DNA from: Coemansia sp. RSA 922
Taxonomy: Eukaryota; Kickxellomycota; Kickxellomycetes; Kickxellales; Kickxellaceae
Assembly (NCBI GenBank): GCA_027577415.1
Contig: JANBQS010000380.1
Span: 1-19,387, forward strand
Reading direction: 5' to 3'
Length of the DNA stretch: 19,387 bases
A model generated the notes under the pieces. The model had not been told where the DNA came from. It ran no database searches and was given only the letters and a program-made list of their open reading frames with translations. The position numbers were made by a program, and so were the translations under genes. Positions 1-9,567 of this stretch are shown one piece after another. Position 1 is the first letter of the stretch, and each line of letters opens with the position of its first letter.

Positions 1-2924
<2,924 letters not shown>

Positions 2925-3050
2925 CGGACACACCTTTTTGCGTCCTACAAAAACGTTCTATAGCTCTAATGTATTTTCTTTGCCAGACGATCTAAAAATT
3001 GTTATCTGCGCGATCTATACACAAACAGGTGCGCTCGCCGTTGCCATTGC

Positions 3051-3875
3051 TCAGTTGTCAGGGTCTTCAGGCACCTTGGGCGTGTGCATATCATTGTTAA
3101 CAAAGGGGATGAGTGTCGGCGTTCGCCGTCTGTAGTTCTCATATTGTTGCCCAAACAAGTGTACCAAGGTCCGCTCTTCGTAGCTGGTGCGGCGGCAGAA
3201 GAAATAGCCAAGGACACCCGCAAATGCGACCAGCGAGAGCGGGTTCTTGAGCATCAGTTGCAAGCCAATGGCCCAGCTAAAGAAACCCACATACGATGGA
3301 TGCCGCTCGTATTTGTAAATACCGTGCGTGATAAGGTCGTGGTCCACTTCGCGACGATTGGCAATGAGATGGTTGAAGCTCGTTTTGGCTGTAATCATCG
3401 CCAGCGAACGAATGAGTTGGCCGCAAAGCGCTAGCGCCAGACCAAGCAATGTAATCAAACCGGGAGTCTTTGCATTGCTAAACAGCCAACACTCTATGAT
3501 GTACTCGGCTATCGATACCAGCATTGCCTGGTAGTAGTGGTTACCTCCGTCAGGGTTGAACATGAACGACTCCATGCTCACGCGGTGAGGGTTGTACAGG
3601 GCGACGCACTGGTACTCAAAAATGTGGTATAGAGGCAGTAGTACCATGTAAATGCCGAATATACCGGTGACGGTCCACCCGCTCACTGCGGTAAGGCACA
3701 TACCAACGCCCATGAATACTCCCAAGAAGCAGGCAGTGGCAGCAATGTTGTGTCCCAAATGGTCGTCATAGTTCATAGGCACAACTGGCGTCCACCATCT
3801 CTCTGTCATTGCGGGCCGTCTTCGAAATAGGCCAACTTTGGGCGTGAATGCCGCCTCTCGTGCCTCCTCGCTCAT
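3051..3875 (-). CDS. STE14: Protein-S-isoprenylcysteine O-methyltransferase (ICMT/Ste14 family)
   Basis: The protein has 274 residues, the usual length for this ER membrane enzyme. It transfers a methyl group from S-adenosylmethionine to the C-terminal prenylcysteine of CaaX proteins such as Ras, Rho and a-type mating pheromones. Hydrophobic segments lie at about 44-64, 66-87, 116-134, 138-157 and 197-230. The catalytic C-terminal core is intact: FNHLI at 167-171, DHDLITHGIYKYERHPSYVG around 178-197 (RHPSY from 191, the SAM-binding signature), NP at 211-212, RRTSYEE with the Glu pair at 233-234, and FGQQYENYRR then a final IPF. The start at 3875 is the first ATG of the frame, and no intron is needed. 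The gene ends tail-to-tail with muskelin and starts head-to-head with the ThrE-family gene across a 483 bp gap. The family call is firm; its substrates in this organism are inferred. Confidence 0.95.
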   Translation of the reverse strand: MSEEAREAAFTPKVGLFRRRPAMTERWWTPVVPMNYDDHLGHNIAATACFLGVFMGVGMCLTAVSGWTVTGIFGIYMVLLPLYHIFEYQCVALYNPHRVSMESFMFNPDGGNHYYQAMLVSIAEYIIECWLFSNAKTPGLITLLGLALALCGQLIRSLAMITAKTSFNHLIANRREVDHDLITHGIYKYERHPSYVGFFSWAIGLQLMLKNPLSLVAFAGVLGYFFCRRTSYEERTLVHLFGQQYENYRRRTPTLIPFVNNDMHTPKVPEDPDN

Positions 3876-4358
3876 TCAAAGGCAAGAAATTATATAGTGA
3901 ATCGAGCAAAGAAAGTGAGGGAGAAAAAAATGCCAGGTAGAGCCATCACCAGTCTGTAAACACCAACATACAAAGATCGACGAGTTGAACCGAGCTGCAG
4001 TCCGAGCTGGTAGTTCAAGTCACATGAACGTGGGAGAGTGAACCTGGGCGCTTTCAATTTCCCCGTGCCCGTGTTGAATGTATATCGCGGCCTAATTAGA
4101 ACTACTTGTGCATCGATACTCATAAATGGGGAGATTGCTCGGCGGAGTAAAAGGTTGGCTACCTCCAGCCGAAAATCATAGAGTCCGTTTATTCGCATGG
4201 TTGTGGAATGGTTTGCGTAACATGGGAAAGCAGTCGATTGCGCACTCCAGTTGACAAGTTCCGCGAGTGCCAGTTTGCTTAGCAAGGTCTCTTCTGCTTA
4301 ACGCTAATTTTCGTTATCTTTTTTATTTAAGGCATTGTGCTGACTTGGATACACACAA
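3876..4358. promoter_or_regulatory. Divergent intergenic region between the ICMT and ThrE-family genes
   Basis: This 483 bp gap must hold the promoters of both flanking genes. It is more AT-rich than the coding DNA, with an AT block at 3888-3896 just upstream of the ICMT start and a T-rich run before a TTTAAG at 4326-4331 upstream of the ThrE start. Several very short upstream ATGs, each closed within about 10 codons, occur on the + strand and could act as uORFs. An acceptor-like AG near 4331 hints at a 5'UTR intron for the ThrE gene, but I found no good donor. I see no tRNA, no repeat and no convincing gene. Confidence 0.5.
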
Positions 4359-6719
4359 ATGGTTGGTGGAGATAGTAGTGGCAACGGTGATAATCCCGAT
4401 AACCGCCAGACAATTCAGCCGTCAGCATCGCAATCCCCGTCCGCCTATTCTTGCGAAGGATCCGATGCAGAGACGCAACAGGGTCGACATAGGCCCAATA
4501 CCTCGGTACTAGGCAAGAAGGGCTCAGATCGGCAACACTCTGCTGCAGGAGCAACTCGGCGAGTGGATGGTGGAAACCTTGAACGCGATTTGTCAAGCGT
4601 AGCAGCATGGATACAGAAAGACACGCGTCTTGAATCAGGGGCTACTCAAAGCAGGGCACAGCGGCCGCTCCAGATTCGTTTAGACGTGGCTGCAGTGGAA
4701 CGCGATACCGACATGATTACGCAGCAAGTTGCCCCTACGACAGAGCAGCCGCCTGGCTTGCTCTCGCACTACCTACAGTTGGCAGACGTAGATCAACAGC
4801 GCGAACGACTTGAAAAGCGGCAGCGTGTGGCTGAATTTAGCTCTGAACGCCATACCGACGACAACGACGAGACCGCTACTCGCAAAGCGGAGGGATCTAT
4901 CAGACAGCACATTCGCTCGGCATTGTTGCGAGGTCGCAAGTCCAAAGGCAGCAACGGATCAGTTGCAAATGGAGTTGCTCACCCAGAGCCGGTGCAAATG
5001 CGCCAAGTGGCTCTGCACCAGCCACAACCTAAAAACGACTCGTCTCTGAGCACCTTTCCACGGCCAACTGTCGATGCACAATCGAGCACAGTTGGTTTCC
5101 TTGACGAGAGCTCCAGCAGCAGTGCAGCAACTGAAGATATTCCAAAGCAATACCCACCGATAGCCCCGCCTCTCGCCTCATCTCACACTACGCCGCAGCA
5201 TCGTAAAAAGTACAACCCGCCAAACTTGCGAGTGCCATTTTCCAACACCGACCTCACGCAGTTTCTACCATACGCGTTGTCAACACCCGGCGTACAGACC
5301 GCTATCGGATCGCCTGATTTGTCGCGAACCAACAGCGCCGATGATCTTACGGACTGGCTGAAGCGCAATGGTCACGCACTCGATGCCGCAGCTCCAACGC
5401 CAAGCGACGGAGCCACTGATGCCGAAGCGACAATGCTGAACGAGAAACGTACGCGCATTTTGGAAGGAATTCGCAAGCTGCTGCTGCACCAACGCTTCCT
5501 CTGTCTGCTTGCCCAAGCTATGATGCAGTTTGGCGCGCCATTGCACCACCTCGAGGATAACTTGTCGCGAATGGCTCGCCACCTGTGCATCACCGCAACG
5601 TTCACTACTACGCCTGGCTTGGTCTTGATATCTGTAGAGGATACGGCTACGTTCACAACTGAAACCAAAATCATTCGCTGTCCCAATGGCTACGATATGC
5701 ACCGTTTGGAGCTGACCGACCGTATCTTTCGCAGAGTCAGCAAGGACAAGATCAGCGTTGAGGAGGCAACGTGCGAGTTGGACGATGTGTTTAGCGCTGC
5801 GCCGATGTTTGCATGGTACTGGCAGCTGCTCAACTGGGGACTGACCTCTTGGTCGGTTTGCATAGTGGCATTCAACGGATCGTGGCTGGACTCACTGGCG
5901 GCGTTTGTGCTTGGGATTATGGCGGGCTGCCTGAACTTGCTAGCTAGTCGACTCAAGGGATTCACCAACTTGTTCGAGGTGACGGTGAGCATCCTGACTG
6001 GGTTCTTTGCAACAGTATTTGAGCGTTGGCTGTGCTTTGGCGCTGTCTCGCTGTCAGCCACTGTCGTTCTCCTTCCTGGCTTGCTGTTAACTACTGGCAT
6101 CATCGAGCTCACCTCGCGAAACATGCACGCTGGTACTGTCCGAACGGCATATGCTTTGACTATTGCGTTTATTATTGCCTTTGGACTCAACTTGGGAAAC
6201 AACATCTTTGTGGAGATTTTCTCAAAGCCCGAACGCTTGCCCGACTTGAATATGTCAGCGTGCTCTCCAGTCTCGCAGTGGTGGTGGTGGCTAGCGTTCC
6301 CCGTATCGATATTGAGTATCTGCTTCGTCATCAACGTCCACCCCAGGAACTGGCACGCATGTGTCCTTGTCGCTGGCGTCATGTTTGCGGTGTTCTGGGT
6401 CCTGGTAATCCACTTGGGTCTCAAGCTGATTGGACCGGTCGTATCTGCATTCGTCCTGGGCTTGGCGGCTAACATCTGGAGTAAAGTGTTTGGACACAAC
6501 GCCTACGCCATTATGCTGCCTGGGATGATGATGCTGGTTCCTGGAAGTGTCGGCGTTCGAGGAATGATGACTATGATTAACAGCACAGCAAACACCTCGA
6601 ACACTCAGCTTGTCGCTCAGATGATCCAGACCGCGCTGAGCATAATGGTTGGTTTGTTTGCAAGCAGCTTCGTTATATACCCCCGAGGCAAGAAGCAGTC
6701 TGCATTACTTACCGTCTAG
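4359..6719 (+). CDS. PRM10: ThrE/Prm10-family multispanning membrane transporter (DUF1212)
   Basis: The protein has 786 residues. Residues 1 to about 358 are polar, Ser/Gln/Arg-rich and probably disordered and cytosolic. The ThrE domain begins near 365 (ILEGIRKLLLHQRFLCLLA, then MMQFGAPLHHLEDNLSRMA at about 388). About ten hydrophobic segments follow from about 485 to the end, including the family hallmark LPGMMMLVPGSVGVRG at 720-735. Bacterial ThrE exports threonine and serine. Yeast Prm10 (about 380 residues) is pheromone-regulated and its substrate is unknown, so the solute here is unknown too. The long N-terminus makes this protein about twice the yeast length, which is common in filamentous-fungal relatives as I recall. 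The start is the first ATG of the frame. The MRNIP-like gene follows on the same strand after 260 bp. The symbol is assigned by family and not by proven orthology. Confidence 0.9.
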   Translation: MVGGDSSGNGDNPDNRQTIQPSASQSPSAYSCEGSDAETQQGRHRPNTSVLGKKGSDRQHSAAGATRRVDGGNLERDLSSVAAWIQKDTRLESGATQSRAQRPLQIRLDVAAVERDTDMITQQVAPTTEQPPGLLSHYLQLADVDQQRERLEKRQRVAEFSSERHTDDNDETATRKAEGSIRQHIRSALLRGRKSKGSNGSVANGVAHPEPVQMRQVALHQPQPKNDSSLSTFPRPTVDAQSSTVGFLDESSSSSAATEDIPKQYPPIAPPLASSHTTPQHRKKYNPPNLRVPFSNTDLTQFLPYALSTPGVQTAIGSPDLSRTNSADDLTDWLKRNGHALDAAAPTPSDGATDAEATMLNEKRTRILEGIRKLLLHQRFLCLLAQAMMQFGAPLHHLEDNLSRMARHLCITATFTTTPGLVLISVEDTATFTTETKIIRCPNGYDMHRLELTDRIFRRVSKDKISVEEATCELDDVFSAAPMFAWYWQLLNWGLTSWSVCIVAFNGSWLDSLAAFVLGIMAGCLNLLASRLKGFTNLFEVTVSILTGFFATVFERWLCFGAVSLSATVVLLPGLLLTTGIIELTSRNMHAGTVRTAYALTIAFIIAFGLNLGNNIFVEIFSKPERLPDLNMSACSPVSQWWWWLAFPVSILSICFVINVHPRNWHACVLVAGVMFAVFWVLVIHLGLKLIGPVVSAFVLGLAANIWSKVFGHNAYAIMLPGMMMLVPGSVGVRGMMTMINSTANTSNTQLVAQMIQTALSIMVGLFASSFVIYPRGKKQSALLTV

Positions 6720-6979
6720 GCAATTTACGTATATATATACTAGATTTGATAAGCCGCTTTAATTTATAACACAATTAATATCTGAAATCCATGTTTCATA
6801 AGCAAGTCTGGCAACACTGTCTAAGGATTAGCTCGTCATATATCTTTTAACATTGCCAATGATCACTCCATAACATATTTGCAATATATTCATCGGTTGC
6901 ATTGTGCTCTACTGAGTTGCGTGTCCGAATAAAACTGCAATTTGTAATATGAATATTTGCACTATATTATCCACTCGTG
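6720..6979. promoter_or_regulatory. AT-rich spacer: end of the ThrE gene and promoter of the MRNIP-like gene
   Basis: This 260 bp spacer is strongly AT-rich, with an alternating TA run (about 6728-6741) close to the ThrE stop that could serve 3' end formation. A further AT-rich tract (about 6930-6970) lies immediately before the MRNIP-like ATG. There is no exact AATAAA for the upstream gene. I see no open frame or RNA gene here. Confidence 0.4.
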
Positions 6980-7837
6980 ATGCCAAACTACCAGGTTGTT
7001 CGCTGTGCCAACGATAACTGCGCAAAATTCCAGAGTCAGCAAGAGAAAAAGACCGGCAAATGGGCGTGTGTTGTCTGTGGGCTAAAGCAAAGCTTGAATC
7101 GCGTCTACTTTCAGTCAAATGTACCCAAGGAATGTCGTTCTGCGGTCATGGAGCTTAACATGAATCGTGGACAGGCCGAGTCGGCTAAACTGAAGCACGC
7201 CATCCTAGCTGAACAGACGTCTCAGTGCTATGATGACGCCCCTAATATCAGCATACATGCTGGCCAGGAGGTGGCTTCTTGGAACTCGGGCGATGTTGAG
7301 GCTAGTGCTAAATCTGAGTCAAGGTGGGCTACATATACAGACAATGCGGAAGAGGCAAGTGCTAGGCTAGAGGACGATCCACACGATCTGGATCAGTTCA
7401 GTCGGGTTGTCGTTGGAAGAATTGAGCAAAGTGAGACTAACAAACAAGTCGCTACAGGAACGAAACAGCGCAAGCCGCCGGCTCCTCGGGTGGTGTCACG
7501 CATCGCCAGTGCTACTCTAGCCAGCAATCAACTGCCTTCAGCACGACATATGCCCTATAAACGTCCGGACTCTCAAGCTAGCACTCTGGCCAGAGACAAG
7601 CCGTCATTTTCGCAAGCATTAGCCAGCTTTGCTCAAAGAGGCTCTTCAGCCAAGCTACCAGCAGTCACTACAGCCTCCAACAATCACAGTTTGGAGGTCG
7701 TAGCTGCCTCTAATTCACGTAGCGTGCAGTCGGATAAAGTCGAAACACAAGACATGGGCGAAAATGCGAGCGCTTCCAGATGGAATAATTTCGATAGCGA
7801 CGACTCTGACGCCGACTCTGAAGATAGCCAAAGTTAA
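6980..7837 (+). CDS. MRNIP-like zinc-ribbon protein (MRN complex-interacting protein family)
   Basis: The protein has 285 residues starting at the ATG at 6980; the frame stays open three bases further only through a GTG. The N-terminus is a C4 zinc ribbon with Cys9, Cys14, Cys30 and Cys33 (RCANDNC ... GKWACVVCGLKQS). It continues into CRSAVMELNMNRGQ, which matches the N-terminal domain of human MRNIP (RCCSC ... WTCKACGEKQS ... CRRHVQKLNLLQGQ). Two aromatic motifs in a disordered body are shared with the human protein: ESRWATY at about 113-119 and ASRWNNF at about 265-271, the latter followed by an acidic end (DSDDSDADSEDSQS). In animals MRNIP binds MRE11-RAD50-NBS1 and supports the DNA-damage response; the same role here is inference. 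The rest is Ser/Ala-rich and featureless. The poly(A) signal abuts the stop codon, and the gene is convergent with the IMPACT homologue. Confidence 0.82.
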   Translation: MPNYQVVRCANDNCAKFQSQQEKKTGKWACVVCGLKQSLNRVYFQSNVPKECRSAVMELNMNRGQAESAKLKHAILAEQTSQCYDDAPNISIHAGQEVASWNSGDVEASAKSESRWATYTDNAEEASARLEDDPHDLDQFSRVVVGRIEQSETNKQVATGTKQRKPPAPRVVSRIASATLASNQLPSARHMPYKRPDSQASTLARDKPSFSQALASFAQRGSSAKLPAVTTASNNHSLEVVAASNSRSVQSDKVETQDMGENASASRWNNFDSDDSDADSEDSQS

Positions 7838-7843
7838 AATAAA
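7838..7843 (+). terminator. Poly(A) signal AATAAA of the MRNIP-like gene
   Basis: A perfect AATAAA starts at the base after the TAA stop codon. The 3'UTR would therefore be very short, with cleavage expected around 7855-7875. Confidence 0.6.
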
Positions 7844-7847
7844 GACA

Positions 7848-7853
7848 TTTATT
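7848..7853 (-). terminator. Poly(A) signal AATAAA of the IMPACT homologue
   Basis: TTTATT on the + strand reads AATAAA on the minus strand, 55 bases after the IMPACT stop. Cleavage 10-30 bases further on would place the end of this transcript inside the last codons of the convergent MRNIP-like gene. Confidence 0.55.
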
Positions 7854-7907
7854 ATCGGTTCTATTTTGCCAACAGACCGAGGCCCTCTATAGGTTCATAT
7901 CGCAAAC

Positions 7908-8885
7908 CTACTTGCGATTGGTCTTTTTAGATGTTGTCGATTTTGCTTGCTCGTCTATAAACCCACCAGCCTCTAGTGCCTGCCTAGCGGCGTTATTAAT
8001 TAGCTTGAATCGGTCGGGGCCCAAGTGTGTGCCACCAAACCAGCGCGTAACGACTACAACAACGTTTTCAGCCTCTACTAGCTGGAGCAAGTGACCCAGC
8101 CGCTTACCAGCTGCGGTTTCACCGTCATCGTCGTTATCTTGGCATATCGAACCATTGTCGAGGCGAATCCGGTAAGCCAAAATATTGTGTGTAGCCTGTG
8201 CTATTTTCCTATCGCGCATCAGCTCATCTCTCACGGCTTGCACGTCTTCGCCACTATAAACTTGAGCCACATGTGCGACAAAAACGCTCTTCTTCATCTC
8301 TAGCGCAGTCCCCGTAAAGATATTGGGAGCATTTTCCCGCACTGAAGCATCTGCCAGAGGTGAATCGACGTGTGTGGCGTATATTGGCTCAGTGCAATTT
8401 AAAGCTGCTGGCACTGAGGACGCGGAATTGCTGTCGTCTCGAGGTAATTGAATCGGGGCGGCAGGTCGCGGCCACAGCTCGGTCAGGTATGTATCCAGCC
8501 AGGTTATCCAAGTAAATATAACAACGTCACAGCACATATCCTCCATCCATGCCCTGCACAGCTCATTTTCTATGTCGCCACACATATCCTTGCTCAACAC
8601 CAATTGTCGTCGCGGAATGACATAGCCTGGCTTATCTACCACACTGTCGGCATTAGAGTCATATGCGCCTATCCACTCGAATATCGGTGGATCAACACTA
8701 GGGTATGTCTCGGGCAAGTAAATATGGATGCTAGCTCGCGCTTCGCACATGTCTAGTGGCGCATGCAAAACAAACGAGCGCTGCGGACCGGCAGTTTCGC
8801 ACATCTCGACTGCAGATTCTCCGAAAATAGCTTGTAACGCCACTATTTCGTCCTGTTGACGTTGCCAGTTATCGCTGACACTCAT
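7908..8885 (-). CDS. YIH1: YIH1/IMPACT homologue (RWD plus UPF0029 domain), Gcn2 pathway regulator
   Basis: The protein has 325 residues. An N-terminal RWD domain covers about 1-120 (QQDEIVALQAIFGESAVEM; YLPETYPSVDPP with the YPxxxPP signature). A C-terminal Impact/UPF0029 domain covers about 195-315: KKSVFVAHVAQV, the DDDGETAAGKRL loop near 250-260, and VVVVVTRWFGGTHLGPDRF around 276-293. Yih1/IMPACT binds Gcn1 through its RWD domain and blocks activation of the eIF2alpha kinase Gcn2; it also binds actin in yeast. Human IMPACT is about 320 residues, so the length fits. The start ATG at 8885 has A at -3 and fits the RWD start. The C-terminus is Lys/Ser/Thr-rich (KSTTSKKTNRK). No intron is needed. 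Upstream the gene faces the small secreted-peptide gene. Confidence 0.95.
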   Translation of the reverse strand: MSVSDNWQRQQDEIVALQAIFGESAVEMCETAGPQRSFVLHAPLDMCEARASIHIYLPETYPSVDPPIFEWIGAYDSNADSVVDKPGYVIPRRQLVLSKDMCGDIENELCRAWMEDMCCDVVIFTWITWLDTYLTELWPRPAAPIQLPRDDSNSASSVPAALNCTEPIYATHVDSPLADASVRENAPNIFTGTALEMKKSVFVAHVAQVYSGEDVQAVRDELMRDRKIAQATHNILAYRIRLDNGSICQDNDDDGETAAGKRLGHLLQLVEAENVVVVVTRWFGGTHLGPDRFKLINNAARQALEAGGFIDEQAKSTTSKKTNRK

Positions 8886-9338
8886 AGTCCAGGTTACGAT
8901 ATAAAAAAAGAGAAGGGATTAATGGATATGAAAAGATGCAAACATAGCCTAGTCGCAGAACCATATCATTTTTTGCGCAGGCGGCACTTTCTCGTCTCGT
9001 CCAATTAGGGGCAAAAAGGCTTGCCAACAGATTAGGCAAAACTAAGGACCGGCTGTTTTTTCTTCTTTTGTTCGGGAACCTCCTCACTTGCCGAAGAAAT
9101 CTATTCATAAAATTCTTTGGATAATGGAAATAAAAATGACAACACGGCGACCCTGTACCAGCCGCAACACAAAGCGAAAACCTCCGGGTCAGGGGAGAGA
9201 GGTATAAAAGCGCCACGACAGCAGGGATTTTGAGCCAAGGGTTGCGCATCTCCCACTCTACTTTTTCTCTTCCACGTCCCTTATATCCTCTCCCTTTTTT
9301 TGCTACTTTTATCGCGTACTATTTCTAGCGTTCTAGTT
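8886..9338. promoter_or_regulatory. Divergent promoter region of the IMPACT homologue and the small secreted-peptide gene
   Basis: This 453 bp gap holds a clear + strand core promoter. TATAAAA lies at 9203-9209 and a pyrimidine-rich tract at about 9249-9310 (a likely transcription-start region), followed by the ATG at 9339. Two AGGGG pentamers (yeast stress-response-element core) sit at 9007-9011 and 9191-9195, the second eight bases before the TATA box. A CCAAT lies at 9001-9005. Whether an Msn2/4-type factor binds AGGGG in this organism is unknown. A minus-strand frame across this area is judged spurious. Confidence 0.65.
9203..9209 (+). promoter_or_regulatory. TATA box of the small secreted-peptide gene
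   Basis: TATAAAA, followed by G, lies 136 bases before the ATG at 9339. A C/T-rich stretch lies between them. This is the layout of strongly expressed fungal genes. Confidence 0.65.
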
Positions 9339-9470
9339 ATGAAGTTTACACTCGCCATAGCCACTGCCATGTTACTAGCCGTGCAGGCTCTTGCGGTACC
9401 GATCACCAGAGGCAACATCCCTCGTGCCGGACTCAAGCTACAGCCTCGTCCTTTGAGAATCCCTCGCTGA
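9339..9470 (+). CDS. Small secreted Pro/Arg-rich cationic peptide precursor (43 aa), unrecognised
   Basis: The frame runs from ATG at 9339 to TGA at 9468-9470 and encodes 43 residues. The first 19 (MKFTLAIATAMLLAVQALA) form a near-ideal signal peptide: one Lys, a hydrophobic core, and an Ala-X-Ala signal-peptidase site (ALA, then VP). The predicted mature part is 24 residues with about five Pro, five Arg and one Lys, no acidic residue, no Cys and no aromatic residue (net charge about +6), ending in QPRPLRIPR. It has no CaaX box and no dibasic Kex2 site. A TATA box and CT-rich tract lie upstream, G is at -3, and an AT-rich region with inverted repeats follows. I do not recognise a family. A proline-rich antimicrobial peptide, a secreted signal or pheromone, or a cell-wall peptide are possible; chance cannot be excluded for so short a frame. 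Confidence 0.65.
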   Translation: MKFTLAIATAMLLAVQALAVPITRGNIPRAGLKLQPRPLRIPR

Positions 9471-9471
9471 A

Positions 9472-9532
9472 GAGCTTAGCAAGCTCCAGCGACAGTTTAG
9501 CTTGCACCGATAAATATTTTTTTTTAGCTTGC
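9472..9532. repeat. Inverted and direct repeats in the convergent 3' region
   Basis: GAGCTT-AGC-AAGCTC at 9472-9486 is a perfect 6-bp stem with a 3-base loop, starting right after the peptide stop codon. TTTAGCTTGC occurs at 9496-9505 and again at 9523-9532, and its AGCTTGC core is complementary to GCAAGCT at 9479-9485. T- and A-runs surround them. The gap separates the ends of the peptide gene and the RIM15-like gene (stop at 9568), so it may hold 3' processing signals for both. Confidence 0.45.
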
Positions 9533-9567
9533 TCAAAAAAGGAATATAAAAAACCAATATACTCTCT

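Noticed and set aside
3980..4040. tRNA-like strings (GTTGAACC, GAGCTGGTAG, GTTCAAGTC)
   Set aside because: They cannot be arranged into a cloverleaf with an acceptor stem and anticodon arm in the right order.
3890..4285. 131-codon minus-strand frame upstream of ICMT
   Set aside because: It is out of frame with ICMT, ends 14 bases before its ATG, has no recognisable motif and fills a region needed for promoters. Likely chance.
5690..6499. 269-codon minus-strand frame antisense to the ThrE-family gene
   Set aside because: It is a shadow of the transporter's codon usage; the sense frame carries clear family motifs and membrane segments.
6977..6979. GTG as the start of the MRNIP-like protein
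   Set aside because: It is followed directly by an in-frame ATG; nuclear fungal genes normally start at ATG.
8869..9249. 126-codon minus-strand frame overlapping the IMPACT start
   Set aside because: It crosses the IMPACT start and the TATA box of the opposite gene, and shows no family features.
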